DNA from: Promicromonospora sp. Populi
Lineage (GTDB): Bacteria > Actinomycetota > Actinomycetes > Actinomycetales > Cellulomonadaceae
Assembly: GCF_041081105.1 (NCBI RefSeq)
Contig: NZ_CP163528.1
Coordinates: 4,340,001 to 4,404,000 of the forward strand
DNA: 64,000 bases
Reading direction: 5' to 3'
This document shows positions 44,740 through 55,815 of the stretch, piece after piece; positions within the stretch are counted from its first letter, which is position 1, and every line of letters begins with the position of its first letter. A program made the translations under genes and the position numbers. The notes under the pieces were generated by a model. It made no database searches. It saw only the letters and a list, made by a program, of their open reading frames with translations, and was not told the origin of the DNA.

Positions 44740-45038
44740 CCGTCATCGTGAAGGACCCGCGCGACATCCTGCTTGCGCCGGTCGTCTCCGAGAAGAGCTA
44801 CAACCTTCTCGACGAGGGCAAGTACACCTTCCTCGTGGACCCGAGCGCCAACAAGACCGAGATCAAGATCGCTATCGAGAAGGTCTTCAGCGTCAAGGTC
44901 GCGTCGGTGAACACGATTAACCGCAAGGGCAAGACGCGTCGCACGCGTTTTGGCCTCGGCAAGCGCAAGGACACGAAGCGTGCGATCGTCACCCTCCGCG
45001 AGGGCACGATCGACATCTTCGGCGGTCCGGTCGGCTGA
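44736..45038 (+). CDS. rplW: 50S ribosomal protein L23
   Basis: The 100-residue protein at the peptide exit, where trigger factor and SRP dock. [20 protein letters not shown] and the [17 protein letters not shown] basic loop are typical. The GTG start overlaps the rplD stop by 4 bases, so translation is coupled. Confidence 0.97.
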   Translation: MTVIVKDPRDILLAPVVSEKSYNLLDEGKYTFLVDPSANKTEIKIAIEKVFSVKVASVNTINRKGKTRRTRFGLGKRKDTKRAIVTLREGTIDIFGGPVG

Positions 45039-45069
45039 GCTGACGAGAGACGATTGAGGACAGATCCCC

Positions 45070-45906
<837 letters not shown>

Positions 45907-45920
45907 TAGGAGCCTGAAAC

Positions 45921-46202
45921 ATGCCTCGTAGCCTGAAGAAGGGCCCCTTCGTAGATGGACACCTTCAGAAGAAGGTGGACGTCCAGAACGAGAAGGGGAC
46001 CAAGACAGTCATCAAGACCTGGTCCCGTCGGTCGGTTGTTACGCCCGACTTTCTCGGTCACACCTTTGCCGTGCACGACGGTCGCAAGCACGTCCCGGTC
46101 TTCGTGACCGAGGCGATGGTTGGCCACAAGCTCGGCGAGTTCGCTCCCACGCGGACCTTCCGCGGCCACGTGAAGGACGACAGGAAGGGTCGTCGCCGCT
46201 GA
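45921..46202 (+). CDS. rpsS: 30S ribosomal protein S19
   Basis: The 93-residue head protein that contacts the A-site tRNA and S13. It starts [15 protein letters not shown] and includes [19 protein letters not shown] and [18 protein letters not shown] C-terminal text. TAGGAGCCTGAAAC precedes the ATG. Normal length. Confidence 0.98.
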   Translation: MPRSLKKGPFVDGHLQKKVDVQNEKGTKTVIKTWSRRSVVTPDFLGHTFAVHDGRKHVPVFVTEAMVGHKLGEFAPTRTFRGHVKDDRKGRRR

Positions 46203-46270
46203 GGCGTGGGGTTCTCCCCACCCGAAGCAGTGATGACCTGGACTGTCTGAGAAAAGGAAGCAGGACAGCA

Positions 46271-46630
46271 ATGGAAGCCAAGGCGCAGGCGCGGTTCGTC
46301 CGTGTCACGCCCCAGAAGGCCCGGCGCGTCGTGGACCTCATCCGTGGCAAGCAGGCCTCTGAGGCCGTCGCGGTGCTGAAGTTCGCACCGCAGGCCGCCA
46401 GTGAGCCGATCCGCAAGGTCGTGGAGAGCGCGATCGCAAATGCTCGGGTGAAGGCAGACCGCGCGAGCGAGCGCTTCGACGAGGGCGACCTGGTCGTCAC
46501 CGTCGCGTTCGTGGACGAGGGGCCGACGCTCAAGCGTTTCCGCCCGCGGGCTCAGGGACGTGCTACGCGCATTCTTAAGCGCACCAGCCACATCACCGTG
46601 GTGCTCGCAGACAAGGAAGGGGCCCGATAG
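46271..46630 (+). CDS. rplV: 50S ribosomal protein L22
   Basis: The 119-residue tunnel protein. [18 protein letters not shown] is the classic start, and the tunnel-facing loop near [19 protein letters not shown] is intact, with none of the deletions linked to macrolide resistance. AAAGGAAGCAGGACAGCA precedes the ATG. The stop overlaps the rpsC GTG by one base. Confidence 0.98.
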   Translation: MEAKAQARFVRVTPQKARRVVDLIRGKQASEAVAVLKFAPQAASEPIRKVVESAIANARVKADRASERFDEGDLVVTVAFVDEGPTLKRFRPRAQGRATRILKRTSHITVVLADKEGAR

Positions 46631-47484
46631 TGGGACAGAAGGTTCACCCGCACGGGTACCGCCTGGGTATTACCACTGACCACCGGTCGCGTTGGTTCGC
46701 CGACAGCACCAAGCCCGGTCAGCGGTACCGCGACTACGTCCGCGAGGACGTGCAGATCCGCAAGCTCATGGGCACTGGTCTTGAGCGTGCCGGCATCTCC
46801 AAGGTCGAGATCGAGCGCACCCGCGATCGTGTCCGCGTGGACATCCACACGGCACGTCCGGGCATCGTGATCGGCCGCCGAGGTGCAGAGGCCGACCGCA
46901 TCCGCGGTGAGCTCGAGAAGCTCACGGGCAAGCAGGTTCAGCTCAACATCCTCGAGGTCAAGAACGCGGAGATCGACGCGCAGCTCGTTGCTCAGGGCAT
47001 TGCCGAGCAGCTGGCCAGCCGTGTCTCGTTCCGTCGCGCGATGCGCAAGGGCATGCAGTCCGCCCAGCGTGCCGGTGCGAAGGGCATCCGCGTGCAGGTT
47101 GCCGGCCGCCTCGGCGGCGCAGAGATGAGCCGTTCGGAGTTCTACCGCGAGGGCCGCGTGCCCCTGCACACGCTCCGCGCGTACATCGACTACGGCTTCT
47201 ACGAGGCCCGCACCACCTTCGGCCGTATCGGCGTGAAGGTGTGGATCTACAAGGGCGAGGTCACCGAGAAGGAGTTCGCCGCTCAGCAGGCCGTTGCCGC
47301 ACCCCGTCAGGGCCGTGGCCGCGACGAGCGTGGCCCTCGCGGTGCAGACCGCGGTGGCGAGCGCGGCGGCGACCGTCGCGGTGGTCCTCGTCGCAACGAG
47401 CGTCCGGCCGAGCGCAGTGCTGACGCAGCCCCCGCGGCTGAGGCAGCTGCTGCTCCGGCCGCAGAGACCGGAACGGAGGCCTGA
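46630..47484 (+). CDS. rpsC: 30S ribosomal protein S3
   Basis: The protein at the mRNA entry channel. At 284 residues it is longer than E. coli S3 (about 233). The core is standard ([19 protein letters not shown], the KH domain with [15 protein letters not shown], and [20 protein letters not shown]). Residues 225-284 are an Arg/Gly-rich then Ala-rich tail, common in actinobacteria. The GTG start overlaps the rplV stop. Confidence 0.98.
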   Translation: MGQKVHPHGYRLGITTDHRSRWFADSTKPGQRYRDYVREDVQIRKLMGTGLERAGISKVEIERTRDRVRVDIHTARPGIVIGRRGAEADRIRGELEKLTGKQVQLNILEVKNAEIDAQLVAQGIAEQLASRVSFRRAMRKGMQSAQRAGAKGIRVQVAGRLGGAEMSRSEFYREGRVPLHTLRAYIDYGFYEARTTFGRIGVKVWIYKGEVTEKEFAAQQAVAAPRQGRGRDERGPRGADRGGERGGDRRGGPRRNERPAERSADAAPAAEAAAAPAAETGTEA

Positions 47485-47486
47485 CC

Positions 47487-47903
47487 ATGCTGATCCCGCG
47501 CAGGGTCAAGCACCGCAAGCAGCACCACCCGTCGCGCTCCGGCTCGGCCAAGGGTGGAACACAGATCGCGTTCGGCGACTTCGGCATCCAGGCTCTGGAG
47601 CCGGCGTACGTCACCAACCGCCAGATCGAGGCGGCGCGTATCGCAATGACTCGCCACATCAAGCGTGGCGGCAAGGTGTGGATCAACATCTACCCGGACC
47701 GTCCGCTGACGAAGAAGCCTGCCGAGACCCGCATGGGTTCCGGTAAGGGTTCTCCGGAGTGGTGGGTCGCCAACGTCAAGCCGGGTCGGATCCTTTTCGA
47801 GCTGGCCGGTGTTGACGAGTCCCTTGCTCGCGAGGCCATGCGCCGCGCGATGCACAAGCTCCCGATGAAGTGCCGTTTTGTGGTGCGCGAGGGTGGTGTC
47901 TGA
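47487..47903 (+). CDS. rplP: 50S ribosomal protein L16
   Basis: The 138-residue protein near the A-site tRNA elbow. Typical features are [31 protein letters not shown] and the C-terminal [16 protein letters not shown]. It is 2 bases after rpsC, and its stop overlaps the rpmC start (TGATG). Confidence 0.98.
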   Translation: MLIPRRVKHRKQHHPSRSGSAKGGTQIAFGDFGIQALEPAYVTNRQIEAARIAMTRHIKRGGKVWINIYPDRPLTKKPAETRMGSGKGSPEWWVANVKPGRILFELAGVDESLAREAMRRAMHKLPMKCRFVVREGGV

Positions 47904-48142
47904 TGGCTATCGGTACGCAGGGGCTTGCCCCCATCGACCTGGATGGCATGGACGACGAGGCTCTCGTCGCCAAGCTGAAGGAAGCCAAGGAGGAGCTGTT
48001 CAACCTCCGCTTCCAGTCGGCGACCGGCCAGCTCGAGAGCCACGGTCGTCTCAAGGCCGTGCGTCGCGACATCGCCCGGATCTACACGATCCTGCGTGAG
48101 CGCGAGCTCGGCATCCGTACGGCTCCGAGTGTGAGTGAGTGA
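47903..48142 (+). CDS. rpmC: 50S ribosomal protein L29
   Basis: The 79-residue, mostly helical protein near the tunnel exit. I start at ATG 47903, which overlaps the rplP stop, giving [16 protein letters not shown]. The conserved core is [18 protein letters not shown] and [14 protein letters not shown]. The slightly longer N-terminus is usual in actinobacteria. Confidence 0.96.
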   Translation: MAIGTQGLAPIDLDGMDDEALVAKLKEAKEELFNLRFQSATGQLESHGRLKAVRRDIARIYTILRERELGIRTAPSVSE

Positions 48143-48146
48143 GGCA

Positions 48147-48437
48147 ATGACCGACAACACGACTGCTGCTGAGGCCCCCGAGGCCCAGCGCGCGACGCGT
48201 AAGGTGCGCCGTGGCTACGTGGTGAGCGACAAGATGGACAAGACCATCGTGATCGAGGTCGAGGACCGGGTAAAGCACCCGCTCTACGCCAAGGTCATTC
48301 GTCGCACCACGAAGGTCAAGGCACACGACGAGCAGAACAGCGCCGGCATCGGCGACCTGGTCGTCATCATGGAGACCCGCCCGCTGTCCGCTACCAAGCG
48401 GTTCCGGCTCGTGGAAATCCTCGAGAAGGCCAAGTAA
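48147..48437 (+). CDS. rpsQ: 30S ribosomal protein S17
   Basis: The 96-residue 16S rRNA-binding protein. The OB-fold core begins at [19 protein letters not shown] and ends [22 protein letters not shown] 48147 is preferred because GTGAGG is just upstream; GTG 48135 would overlap rpmC and add four residues. It is the last gene before a 134-bp gap with a hairpin. Confidence 0.96.
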   Translation: MTDNTTAAEAPEAQRATRKVRRGYVVSDKMDKTIVIEVEDRVKHPLYAKVIRRTTKVKAHDEQNSAGIGDLVVIMETRPLSATKRFRLVEILEKAK

Positions 48438-48451
48438 GGACTTCTCTTCTC

Positions 48452-48494
48452 GCTGGGGGCGATGCGTGACACACGTACGCGTGACGCCCCCAGC
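48452..48494 (+). other. Hairpin between rpsQ and rplN
   Basis: GCTGGGGGCG pairs perfectly with CGCCCCCAGC, and an inner ACGTACGC-type region can extend the pairing. It divides the S10 and spc gene groups. There is no T-run, so it may be a partial terminator or RNA-processing site. Confidence 0.6.
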
Positions 48495-48571
48495 ACAGCA
48501 ACTATCCGTTCGACCAGGCTCGCCGGAACAAGTCCGCGCGAGAACCAGTTCGACGACAGGAGTTCATTCAA

Positions 48572-48940
48572 ATGATCCAGCAGGAGTCGCGACTTCGGGT
48601 CGCCGACAACACGGGTGCCAAGGAGATTCTCTGCATCCGCGTTCTCGGTGGCTCCGGCCGTCGCTACGCCGGAATTGGCGACACCATTGTCGCCACCGTC
48701 AAGGATGCGATCCCGGGCGGCAACGTGAAGAAGGGCGACGTCATCAAGGCTGTCGTCGTCCGGACCGCCAAGGAGCGCCGTCGTCCCGACGGTTCCTACA
48801 TCAAGTTCGACGAGAACGCCGCCGTCATCCTGAAGGCCGACGGCGAGCCTCGTGGCACCCGCATCTTCGGCCCGGTTGGCCGTGAGCTGCGTGACAAGCG
48901 GTTCATGAAGATCATCTCGCTCGCTCCGGAGGTGCTCTGA
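48572..48940 (+). CDS. rplN: 50S ribosomal protein L14
   Basis: The 122-residue subunit-interface protein. [18 protein letters not shown], the basic [20 protein letters not shown] segment and [21 protein letters not shown] match the family closely. ACAGGAG precedes the ATG. It starts the spc group and is 2 bases before rplX. Confidence 0.98.
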   Translation: MIQQESRLRVADNTGAKEILCIRVLGGSGRRYAGIGDTIVATVKDAIPGGNVKKGDVIKAVVVRTAKERRRPDGSYIKFDENAAVILKADGEPRGTRIFGPVGRELRDKRFMKIISLAPEVL

Positions 48941-48942
48941 CC

Positions 48943-49284
48943 ATGGCGAAGATCAAGAAGGGCGACCAGGTCATCGTGATCTCGGGTCGCGACAAGGGCA
49001 AGACCGGCCGCGTGCTGGAAGTCCTCAAGGACTCCGACCGCCTCGTGGTCGAGGGTGTTCAGCGCGTCACGAAGCACACCAAGGTGGGCCAGTCGCAGCG
49101 CGGCACCCGCACCGGTGGCATCGAGACCGTCGAGGCGCCGATCCACGTGAGCAACGTGATGATCGTCGACCCGGAGTCCAAGAAGGGCACCCGGGTCGGG
49201 TACCGCGTCGAGAAGGTGGAGCGCGACGGTCGTGAGAAGACCGTTCGCATCCGCGTCGCGAAGCGCTCCGGGAAGGACATCTGA
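48943..49284 (+). CDS. rplX: 50S ribosomal protein L24
   Basis: The 113-residue assembly-initiator protein with an N-terminal KOW motif ([20 protein letters not shown]) and the conserved VNIVKKH-equivalent region ([11 protein letters not shown]). The ATG is 2 bases after rplN, and the stop overlaps the rplE ATG. Confidence 0.98.
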   Translation: MAKIKKGDQVIVISGRDKGKTGRVLEVLKDSDRLVVEGVQRVTKHTKVGQSQRGTRTGGIETVEAPIHVSNVMIVDPESKKGTRVGYRVEKVERDGREKTVRIRVAKRSGKDI

Positions 49285-49856
49285 TGACTGAGACGACCAT
49301 CGAGGCCCCGGCCCAGCCGCGCCTCAAGCAGAAGTACCGCGAGGAGATCCTCTCGGCGCTGATCGAGGAGTTCGGCCACAAGAACGTGCACCAGGCCGGC
49401 GGTCTCACAAAGATCGTCGTGAACATGGGTGTCGGCGACGCGGCCAAGGACTCGAAGCTCATCGAGGGGGCCATCAAGGACCTCTCGGCGATCACCGGTC
49501 AGAAGCCGCAGGTCACCAAGGCTCGTAAGTCCATCGCGCAGTTCAAGCTGCGTGAGGGCATGCCGATCGGCGCGCACGTCACGCTTCGCGGTGACCGTAT
49601 GTGGGAGTTCCTGGACCGCCTGCTGGCGACCGCGCTGCCGCGTATCCGCGACTTCCGGGGTCTGTCGCCCAAGCAGTTCGACGGCCACGGCAACTACACC
49701 TTCGGTCTCACGGAGCAGTCGATGTTCCACGAGATCGACCAGGACAAGATCGACCGGGTCCGCGGTATGGACATCACGGTCGTGACGACGGCGACGACCG
49801 ACGACGAGGGCCGCTCTCTGCTGCGCCGTCTCGGCTTCCCCTTCAAGGAGAACTGA
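49284..49856 (+). CDS. rplE: 50S ribosomal protein L5
   Basis: The 190-residue 5S rRNA-binding protein. Typical text is [52 protein letters not shown] and the C-terminal [19 protein letters not shown] one-base overlap with rplX couples them. Confidence 0.98.
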   Translation: MTETTIEAPAQPRLKQKYREEILSALIEEFGHKNVHQAGGLTKIVVNMGVGDAAKDSKLIEGAIKDLSAITGQKPQVTKARKSIAQFKLREGMPIGAHVTLRGDRMWEFLDRLLATALPRIRDFRGLSPKQFDGHGNYTFGLTEQSMFHEIDQDKIDRVRGMDITVVTTATTDDEGRSLLRRLGFPFKEN

Positions 49857-49857
49857 C

Positions 49858-50043
49858 ATGGCGAAGAAGGCCCTGATCAACAAGGCGGCCGCCAAGCCGA
49901 AGTTCGCGGTTCGCGCCTACACCCGGTGCCAGAAGTGCGGTCGCCCGCACTCCGTTTACCGCAAGTTCGGACTGTGCCGTATCTGCGTCCGGGAGATGGC
50001 CCACCGCGGCGAGCTCCCCGGCGTCACCAAGAGCAGCTGGTAA
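49858..50043 (+). CDS. rpsN: 30S ribosomal protein S14, zinc-binding short type
   Basis: The 61-residue S14 with four cysteines as CQKC and CRIC, the zinc-dependent form (S14 type Z). Many actinobacteria also carry a longer zinc-free paralog for zinc starvation elsewhere in the genome; none is in this window. One base separates it from rplE. Confidence 0.98.
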   Translation: MAKKALINKAAAKPKFAVRAYTRCQKCGRPHSVYRKFGLCRICVREMAHRGELPGVTKSSW

Positions 50044-50116
50044 CACAACTACGTCGTAGGTCTGTTCGGCCCCACAAGGCAGTTCGGATACCCCGGCGAG
50101 GAAGGGCAAGAGCCCG

Positions 50117-50515
50117 ATGACTATGACCGACCCGATCGCAGACATGCTGACCCGTCTGCGTAACGCGAACTCGGCGCACCACGACACGGTCACCATGCCG
50201 TCGTCGAAGCTGAAGACGCACATTGCTGAGATCCTGCAGGCCGAGGGCTACATCTCCGGCTGGAACGTTGAGGACGCCCAGGTGGGCAAGGCCCTGACGA
50301 TCGAGCTGAAGTACGGCCAGAACCGCGAGCGTGCCCTGGCGGGCGTGCGTCGCATCTCGAAGCCCGGTCTGCGGGTGTACCGCAAGTCCACCGAACTGCC
50401 CAAGGTGCTCGGCGGCCTGGGCGTGGCGATCCTGTCCACGTCCTCCGGCCTGCTGACCGACCGACAGGCACAGGCCAAGGGCGTCGGCGGCGAAGTCCTC
50501 GCCTACGTCTGGTAA
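50117..50515 (+). CDS. rpsH: 30S ribosomal protein S8
   Basis: The 132-residue 16S rRNA-binding protein; in E. coli it also controls the spc operon. [19 protein letters not shown] begins the fold and [22 protein letters not shown] ends it. ATG 50117 or ATG 50123 two codons later could be used. A 73-bp gap follows rpsN. Confidence 0.97.
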   Translation: MTMTDPIADMLTRLRNANSAHHDTVTMPSSKLKTHIAEILQAEGYISGWNVEDAQVGKALTIELKYGQNRERALAGVRRISKPGLRVYRKSTELPKVLGGLGVAILSTSSGLLTDRQAQAKGVGGEVLAYVW

Positions 50516-50536
50516 TCCGGAAAGGAGAAAACGCCA

Positions 50537-51073
50537 ATGTCTCGAATCGGCAAGCTTCCCGTTCCGGTCCCAGCCGGCGTGGATATCACACTCAGCGGCG
50601 CGCTCGTGACCGTGAAGGGCCCCAAGGGTTCTCTCGAGCACACAGTGCCCGCCCCCATCAATGTCGCTCAGGAGGACGCCCAGCTTGTGGTGTCCCGCCC
50701 GGACGACGAGCGGACCTCCCGTGCGCTGCACGGCCTGACCCGCACCCTGATCGCCAACATGATCATCGGTGTGACGCAGGGCTACGAGAAGAAGCTCGAG
50801 ATCGTCGGTACTGGTTACCGCGTCGTGGCGAAGGGCTCGGGCCTTGAGTTCGCGCTCGGCTTCAGCCACCCCGTTGTCATCGAACCCCCCGCAGGTGTCA
50901 CGTTCGCAGTCGAGAGCGCTACCAAGTTCTCCGTCTCGGGCATCGACAAGCAGCAGGTCGGCGAGGTCGCAGCGAACATTCGCAAGATCCGCAAGCCCGA
51001 GCCCTACAAGGGCAAGGGCGTGCGGTACGCCGGCGAGAACGTCCGCCGCAAGGTCGGAAAGGCTGGTAAGTGA
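50537..51073 (+). CDS. rplF: 50S ribosomal protein L6
   Basis: The 178-residue protein near the sarcin-ricin loop, with two repeated domains. [28 protein letters not shown], the [10 protein letters not shown] repeat and the end [18 protein letters not shown] are typical. GGAAAGGAGAAAACGCCA gives a strong ribosome site. Confidence 0.98.
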   Translation: MSRIGKLPVPVPAGVDITLSGALVTVKGPKGSLEHTVPAPINVAQEDAQLVVSRPDDERTSRALHGLTRTLIANMIIGVTQGYEKKLEIVGTGYRVVAKGSGLEFALGFSHPVVIEPPAGVTFAVESATKFSVSGIDKQQVGEVAANIRKIRKPEPYKGKGVRYAGENVRRKVGKAGK

Positions 51074-51075
51074 CG

Positions 51076-51447
51076 ATGGCTATCAAGATCCTGGGCAAGG
51101 GCAAGGCCGTCGCACGTCAGCGCCGTCACCTGCGCCTGCGCAAGAAGATCACCGGCACCGCCGTTCGTCCGCGTCTGGTTGTCACCCGCTCCTCGCGCCA
51201 CATGGTGGCGCAGGTCGTGGACGACAAGCTGGGCCGGACCGTCGCCTCGGCGTCGACCCTCGAGGCCGACCTGCGTGCGTTCGACGGCGACAAGACCGCC
51301 AAGGCCCGCAAGATCGGCGAGCTCGTGGCCGAGCGTGCCAAGGCTGTCGGCGTCGACACCGTCGTGTTCGACCGCGGCGGCAACAAGTACCACGGTCGCG
51401 TCGCTGCTGTGGCTGACGGCGCCCGCGAGGGCGGTCTGGCCCTGTGA
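51076..51447 (+). CDS. rplR: 50S ribosomal protein L18
   Basis: The 123-residue 5S rRNA-binding protein. The basic N-terminus [18 protein letters not shown], then [13 protein letters not shown] and the C-terminal [20 protein letters not shown], fit the family. GTG 51070, overlapping the rplF stop, is an alternative start two codons earlier. Confidence 0.97.
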   Translation: MAIKILGKGKAVARQRRHLRLRKKITGTAVRPRLVVTRSSRHMVAQVVDDKLGRTVASASTLEADLRAFDGDKTAKARKIGELVAERAKAVGVDTVVFDRGGNKYHGRVAAVADGAREGGLAL

Positions 51448-51478
51448 TGACCAACGCACGGAAGAAGAGGAATCTCTG

Positions 51479-52132
51479 ATGGCTGCAGGGCAGCGCAGCG
51501 GCGCCCCCCAGGGTGCCGCCACCGAGAACAAGGACCGTAACGACCGCCGTGGTGGCGGGCGTGGCGGCGACCGTCGCGGGGCGCGCGAGGAAAAGAGCGC
51601 CTTCATCGAGAAGGTCGTCTCCATCAACCGCGTCTCCAAGGTCGTCAAGGGCGGCCGCCGCTTCAGCTTCACCGCGCTCGTCGTGGTGGGCGATGGTGAC
51701 GGCACCGTCGGCGTCGGCTACGGCAAGGCCAAGGAGGTGCCCGCGGCGATCGCCAAGGGCGTCGAGGAGGCGAAGAAGAGCTTCTTCCGCGTCCCTCGTA
51801 TCCAGGGCACCATTCCGCACCCCATCCAGGGTGAGGCTGCTGCCGGCGTCGTGTTCCTGCGCCCGGCGTCGCCGGGTACCGGTGTTATCGCCGGTGGTCC
51901 GGTGCGCGCCGTGCTGGAGTGCGCCGGCATCCACGACGTGCTGAGCAAGTCGCTCGGTTCGTCGAACGCGATCAACATCGTGCACGCCACGGTCGCGGCC
52001 CTGCAGGGCCTCGAGGAGCCGGCTGCTGTTGCCGCTCGTCGTGGTCTCCCGCTCGAGCACGTGGCTCCGGCCGCGCTGCTCCGCGCGCAGGCCGTCGGCC
52101 GTGCCGAGTCGACTGCGAAGGCGGGTGCGTGA
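51479..52132 (+). CDS. rpsE: 30S ribosomal protein S5
   Basis: The 217-residue fidelity protein with helicase-like action at the mRNA entry. A 35-residue Arg/Gly-rich lead precedes the dsRNA-binding part ([21 protein letters not shown]) and the C-terminal domain ([21 protein letters not shown]). AAGAGGAATCTCTG precedes ATG 51479. The stop overlaps the rpmD start (TGATG). Confidence 0.98.
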   Translation: MAAGQRSGAPQGAATENKDRNDRRGGGRGGDRRGAREEKSAFIEKVVSINRVSKVVKGGRRFSFTALVVVGDGDGTVGVGYGKAKEVPAAIAKGVEEAKKSFFRVPRIQGTIPHPIQGEAAAGVVFLRPASPGTGVIAGGPVRAVLECAGIHDVLSKSLGSSNAINIVHATVAALQGLEEPAAVAARRGLPLEHVAPAALLRAQAVGRAESTAKAGA

Positions 52133-52314
52133 TGGCTCGTCTCAAGGTGACTCAGACCAAGTCCGCCATCGGCGGCAAGCAGAACCAGCGTGACACGCTG
52201 CGAACCCTCGGCCTCAAGCGGATCGGCGACACTGCCGTGAAGGAGGACCGTGCGGAGATTCGTGGCATGGTCAAGACGGTGGCGCACCTCGTCGCCGTCG
52301 AGGAGGTCGAGTGA
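52132..52314 (+). CDS. rpmD: 50S ribosomal protein L30
   Basis: The 60-residue small 50S protein. [20 protein letters not shown] and [20 protein letters not shown] are diagnostic. It is coupled to rpsE by a one-base overlap and followed at once by rplO. Confidence 0.97.
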   Translation: MARLKVTQTKSAIGGKQNQRDTLRTLGLKRIGDTAVKEDRAEIRGMVKTVAHLVAVEEVE

Positions 52315-52316
52315 TC

Positions 52317-52769
52317 ATGGCGGAGAACAAGCCGCTGAAGATGCACCACCTCCGTCCGGCCCCCGGCGCCAAGACCGCGAAGACCCGTGTGGGTCGCGGT
52401 GAAGGCTCGAAGGGTAAGACGGCAGGTCGTGGTACCAAGGGTACGAAGGCTCGTTACCAGGTGCCCGCAGGCTTCGAGGGTGGGCAGGTGCCTCTGCACA
52501 TGCGCCTCCCGAAGCTGCGTGGGTTCAAGAACCCGTTCCGGGTGGAGTTCCAGGTCGTGAACCTGGACAAGCTCTCCACGCTGTTCCCCGAGGGTGGCTC
52601 CGTCACCGTCGAGGACCTCGTCGCCAAGGGGGCGGTCCGCAAGGGCCAGCCCGTGAAGGTGCTCGGCAACGGCGAGATCACCGTCAAGCTCGAGATCGCG
52701 GTCGACCGCGTCTCGACGTCCGCCAAGGAGAAGATCCTGGCGGCCGGCGGTACGGTCTCGGAGGCCTGA
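52317..52769 (+). CDS. rplO: 50S ribosomal protein L15
   Basis: The 150-residue protein with the Gly/Lys-rich rRNA-binding N-terminus ([34 protein letters not shown]) and globular C-terminus. I use ATG 52317; GTG 52311 would overlap the rpmD stop and add two residues. A GC hairpin follows, marking the likely end of this transcript. Confidence 0.97.
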   Translation: MAENKPLKMHHLRPAPGAKTAKTRVGRGEGSKGKTAGRGTKGTKARYQVPAGFEGGQVPLHMRLPKLRGFKNPFRVEFQVVNLDKLSTLFPEGGSVTVEDLVAKGAVRKGQPVKVLGNGEITVKLEIAVDRVSTSAKEKILAAGGTVSEA

Positions 52770-52779
52770 GAAAAGCTGG

Positions 52780-52814
52780 CAGGGCCGGCAGCGCGTCATG
52801 CGCGGCCGGCCCTG
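52780..52814 (+). terminator. Hairpin after rplO
   Basis: CAGGGCCGGC pairs with GCCGGCCCTG, with a further partly paired GCGCGTCATGCGC loop. It precedes a likely separate promoter for secY (a TAGAAT -10-like hexamer at 52883-52888). Confidence 0.65.
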
Positions 52815-52994
52815 TGTGCTCTCTGTGGGCTCTCTTGAGAATTTCTGGAGCTTTCGTGGTCCGGACGACCCCGTGAGCAACGTAGAATCCGACACGGTCT
52901 GGCTGCAGCGTTGTGGTCTGGCCCACGTTCGACACACCTCGCCGGCGTCCCGCCGGCGACACGAGATCCCGCAACGGCGGGCCAGGAGGATAGG

Positions 52995-54290
52995 GTGCTC
53001 AGCGCTTTCGGCCGGGCTTTCCGGACGCCAGACCTGCGGCGCAAGCTGCTGTTCACGATCGCGATCATGGCGATCTTCCGGCTCGGGTCGTTCATCCCGA
53101 CTCCCGGTGTGGACTATGCGAACGTCCAGCAATGCATCGCGCAGAACGACAACGACAGCCTGCTCGGCCTGATCAACGTCTTCAGCGGCGGAGCTCTGCT
53201 GCAGCTGTCGATCTTTGCTCTCGGGATCATGCCGTACATCACGGCGAGCATCATCGTGCAGCTGCTTCGCGTGGTCATCCCACGCTTCGAGGCGCTGTAC
53301 AAGGAGGGCCAGTCGGGTCAGACCAAGCTGACCCAGTACACCCGCTACCTCACGATCGCCCTCGCGATCCTGCAGTCCACGACCGTCATCACGACGGCGC
53401 GCCAGGGCCTGCTGTTCACGGGCTGCCCGGTTGATGTCATCGCGGACGACAGCATCCTGACCTCGGTCTTCATGGTCATCACCATGACCGCCGGTACCGG
53501 CCTGGTCATGTGGCTCGGCGAGCTCATCACCGAGCGCGGCGTCGGCAACGGCATGTCGCTCCTGATCTTCACGTCGATCGCGGCGAGCTTCCCGACGTCC
53601 CTCTGGTCGATCGCCGGTGGCGCCAACGGCGTCGTGAACTTCACGGTCATGATCCTGGTCATCATCCTGGTGATCGGTCTTGTGGTGTTCGTCGAGCAGT
53701 CGCAGCGCCGCATCCCCGTGCAGTACGCGAAGCGCATGGTGGGCCGTCGCATGTACGGCGGCACCAGCACGTACATCCCGATCAAGATCAACATGGCCGG
53801 CGTGATCCCCGTGATCTTCGCGGCCTCGATCCTGGCCATCCCGGGCCTTCTCGCCCAGTTCGGCAACCAGGAGGCCGACTGGGTCGTCTGGATCTCGAAC
53901 AACCTGGTCCAGCAGTCGTCGCCGCTGTACATCCTGATCTACTCGTTGATGATCATCTTCTTCTGCTTCTTCTACACCTCGATCACGTTCAACCCGGACG
54001 AGGTCGCGGACAACATGAAGAAGTACGGCGGCTTCATCCCCGGCATCCGTGCCGGCCGCCCCACGGCGGAGTACCTGGACTTCGTGATCACCCGGATCAC
54101 CTCCGCCGGTTCCGTGTACCTCGCGCTGATCGCGCTGATCCCGACGCTGGTGCTTGTCTTCCTCGGCGTCAGCACCTCCCTGCCCTTCGGCGGTGCCTCG
54201 ATCCTCATCGTGGTGGGCGTCGGCCTGGAGACGGTCAAGCAGATCGACTCGCAGCTGCAACAGCGCCATTACGAAGGATTCCTCCGTTGA
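52995..54290 (+). CDS. secY: Preprotein translocase channel subunit SecY
   Basis: The 431-residue core of the Sec channel with ten membrane helices. Family landmarks are RKLLFTIAIMAIFRLGSFIP, FALGIMPYITASIIVQLL, ITERGVGNGMSLLIF and the cytoplasmic loop PVQYAKRMVGRRMYGG. GTG 52995 is chosen because AGGAGGA is 6-12 bases upstream. It overlaps adk at TTGA and forms secY-adk-map, the usual block. Confidence 0.98.
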   Translation: MLSAFGRAFRTPDLRRKLLFTIAIMAIFRLGSFIPTPGVDYANVQQCIAQNDNDSLLGLINVFSGGALLQLSIFALGIMPYITASIIVQLLRVVIPRFEALYKEGQSGQTKLTQYTRYLTIALAILQSTTVITTARQGLLFTGCPVDVIADDSILTSVFMVITMTAGTGLVMWLGELITERGVGNGMSLLIFTSIAASFPTSLWSIAGGANGVVNFTVMILVIILVIGLVVFVEQSQRRIPVQYAKRMVGRRMYGGTSTYIPIKINMAGVIPVIFAASILAIPGLLAQFGNQEADWVVWISNNLVQQSSPLYILIYSLMIIFFCFFYTSITFNPDEVADNMKKYGGFIPGIRAGRPTAEYLDFVITRITSAGSVYLALIALIPTLVLVFLGVSTSLPFGGASILIVVGVGLETVKQIDSQLQQRHYEGFLR

Positions 54291-54928
54291 GTCAGACCCC
54301 CAACACCACTTCCCGTCGCGAGCTCCACGCTCGTCCGGACCAGGAGGGCCAGGTCACCCGCCTGGTCATCATGGGTCCGCAGGGCGTAGGCAAGGGCACG
54401 CAGGCTGCGCGCCTCGCCGAGGTCTTCGGGATCGTGGCAATCTCTACCGGTGACATCTTCCGGGCCAACATCAAGGACAACACGGAGCTCGGTACCACCG
54501 CCAAGGCATACATCGAGAAGGGTGACCTCGTCCCGGACGAGGTCACCAACGCCATGGTCCACGACCGCCTCGGTGACGAGGACGTCAAGGCCGGTTTCCT
54601 GCTCGACGGCTACCCGCGCAACGCGGCCCAGGTCGCCGAGCTGGACACCGCGCTCGCCAGCTTCGGCTGGGAGCTCGACGGCGTGATCGAGCTGACGGCG
54701 GAGCGGGACGTACTGATCGAGCGCCTCACCAAGCGGGCGCACGACGAGGGCCGGGAGGACGACACCCCCGAGGGGATCGCCCGCCGCCTCGACATCTACT
54801 ACACCGAGACGGCCCCCCTGACCGAGGCCTACGCGGCGCGGGGGCTGCTGGCCAAGGTGGACGGCGTCGGCGAGATCTCCGAGGTCACCGACCGCATCGT
54901 CGCCACCCTCGCGGCCCAGCTGGGCTGA
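54287..54928 (+). CDS. adk: Adenylate kinase
   Basis: Interconverts ATP+AMP and 2 ADP. From TTG 54287, which overlaps the secY stop, the product is 213 residues with a non-conserved lead of about 25 residues before TRLVIMGPQGVGKGTQAA. AAGGATTCC supports this start, and no ATG or GTG precedes the first beta strand. The P-loop is GPQGVGKGTQ rather than the usual GPPGAGKGTQ. STGDIFR, LDGYPRN and the LID region (RAHDEGREDDTPEGIARRL) without zinc cysteines are normal. Confidence 0.95.
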   Translation: MSQTPNTTSRRELHARPDQEGQVTRLVIMGPQGVGKGTQAARLAEVFGIVAISTGDIFRANIKDNTELGTTAKAYIEKGDLVPDEVTNAMVHDRLGDEDVKAGFLLDGYPRNAAQVAELDTALASFGWELDGVIELTAERDVLIERLTKRAHDEGREDDTPEGIARRLDIYYTETAPLTEAYAARGLLAKVDGVGEISEVTDRIVATLAAQLG

Positions 54929-54930
54929 GC

Positions 54931-55815
54931 GTGGTCTTCGGTCGGGAGCGGGTCGAGTACAAGACGCCGGACCAGGTGCGCCTCATGCGGCGCGCCGGTC
55001 TGGTCGTCGCGGACACGCTCGCCGCAGTCCGGGCCGCAGCCCGGCCCGGCCTGACCACCGCGGACCTGGACACGGTCGCCGCGAAGGTGATCAAGGACGC
55101 CGGAGCGGCACCGTCGTTCCTCGGCTACCACGGGTTCCCGGCGGTCATCTGTACATCGGTCAACGACGAGGTCATCCACGGCATCCCGGGAAGCCGGGTG
55201 CTCGCCGTGGGTGACCTCGTCTCTGTCGACTGCGGTGCGATCGTCGAGGGCTGGCACGGCGACTCGGCCCTCTCGTTCGTCCTGGGCGCTGAGGGCGCCC
55301 TGGACCACACGCTGCCCGACGGCGACCTGCTCGCCTCCGGTGCGGATCTCGCCGACATCGCGCTCGTCCGGGCGACGGAGGCCGCCATGTGGGCGGGCAT
55401 CGCCGCCCTGGCCTCGGCCCGGAGGCTGAACGCCGTGGGGGAGGCCGTCGAGACCGCCGTCGAGGTGGCGGGGGAGCTCGTGGGCACCGAGTACGGCATC
55501 GTCGAGGAGTACGTCGGGCACGGCATCGGCAGTGCGATGCACCAGCCGCCGGACGTGCCCAACTACCGGGTCATGGGCTCGGGTCCGCGGCTGCGGTCCG
55601 GGATGTGCCTGGCCATCGAGCCGATGATCACTCGTGGTGACGCCGAGACCCACGTCCTGGAGGACGACTGGACGGTGGTCACCGACGACGGCTCCCGTGC
55701 GGCGCACTGGGAGCACTCCACGGCGATCATGGAGGACGGGATCGTCGTGCTGACGGCGGTCGACGGGGGAGCGGAGCGACTGAGCGCCTTCGGTGTCGAG
55801 CCGGTCGCTCTGTGA
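54931..55815 (+). CDS. map: Type I methionine aminopeptidase
   Basis: The 294-residue enzyme that removes the initiator Met from new proteins. The metal ligands are recognisable: Asp in SVDCGAIVEGWHGD (two Asp), His in GHGIGSAMHQPP, Glu in LAIEPMITRG and Glu in HWEHSTAI. CTSVNDEVIHGIPG is the substrate-side motif. GTG 54931 is 2 bases after adk. The C-terminus overlaps a small membrane-protein gene. Confidence 0.96.
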   Translation: MVFGRERVEYKTPDQVRLMRRAGLVVADTLAAVRAAARPGLTTADLDTVAAKVIKDAGAAPSFLGYHGFPAVICTSVNDEVIHGIPGSRVLAVGDLVSVDCGAIVEGWHGDSALSFVLGAEGALDHTLPDGDLLASGADLADIALVRATEAAMWAGIAALASARRLNAVGEAVETAVEVAGELVGTEYGIVEEYVGHGIGSAMHQPPDVPNYRVMGSGPRLRSGMCLAIEPMITRGDAETHVLEDDWTVVTDDGSRAAHWEHSTAIMEDGIVVLTAVDGGAERLSAFGVEPVAL

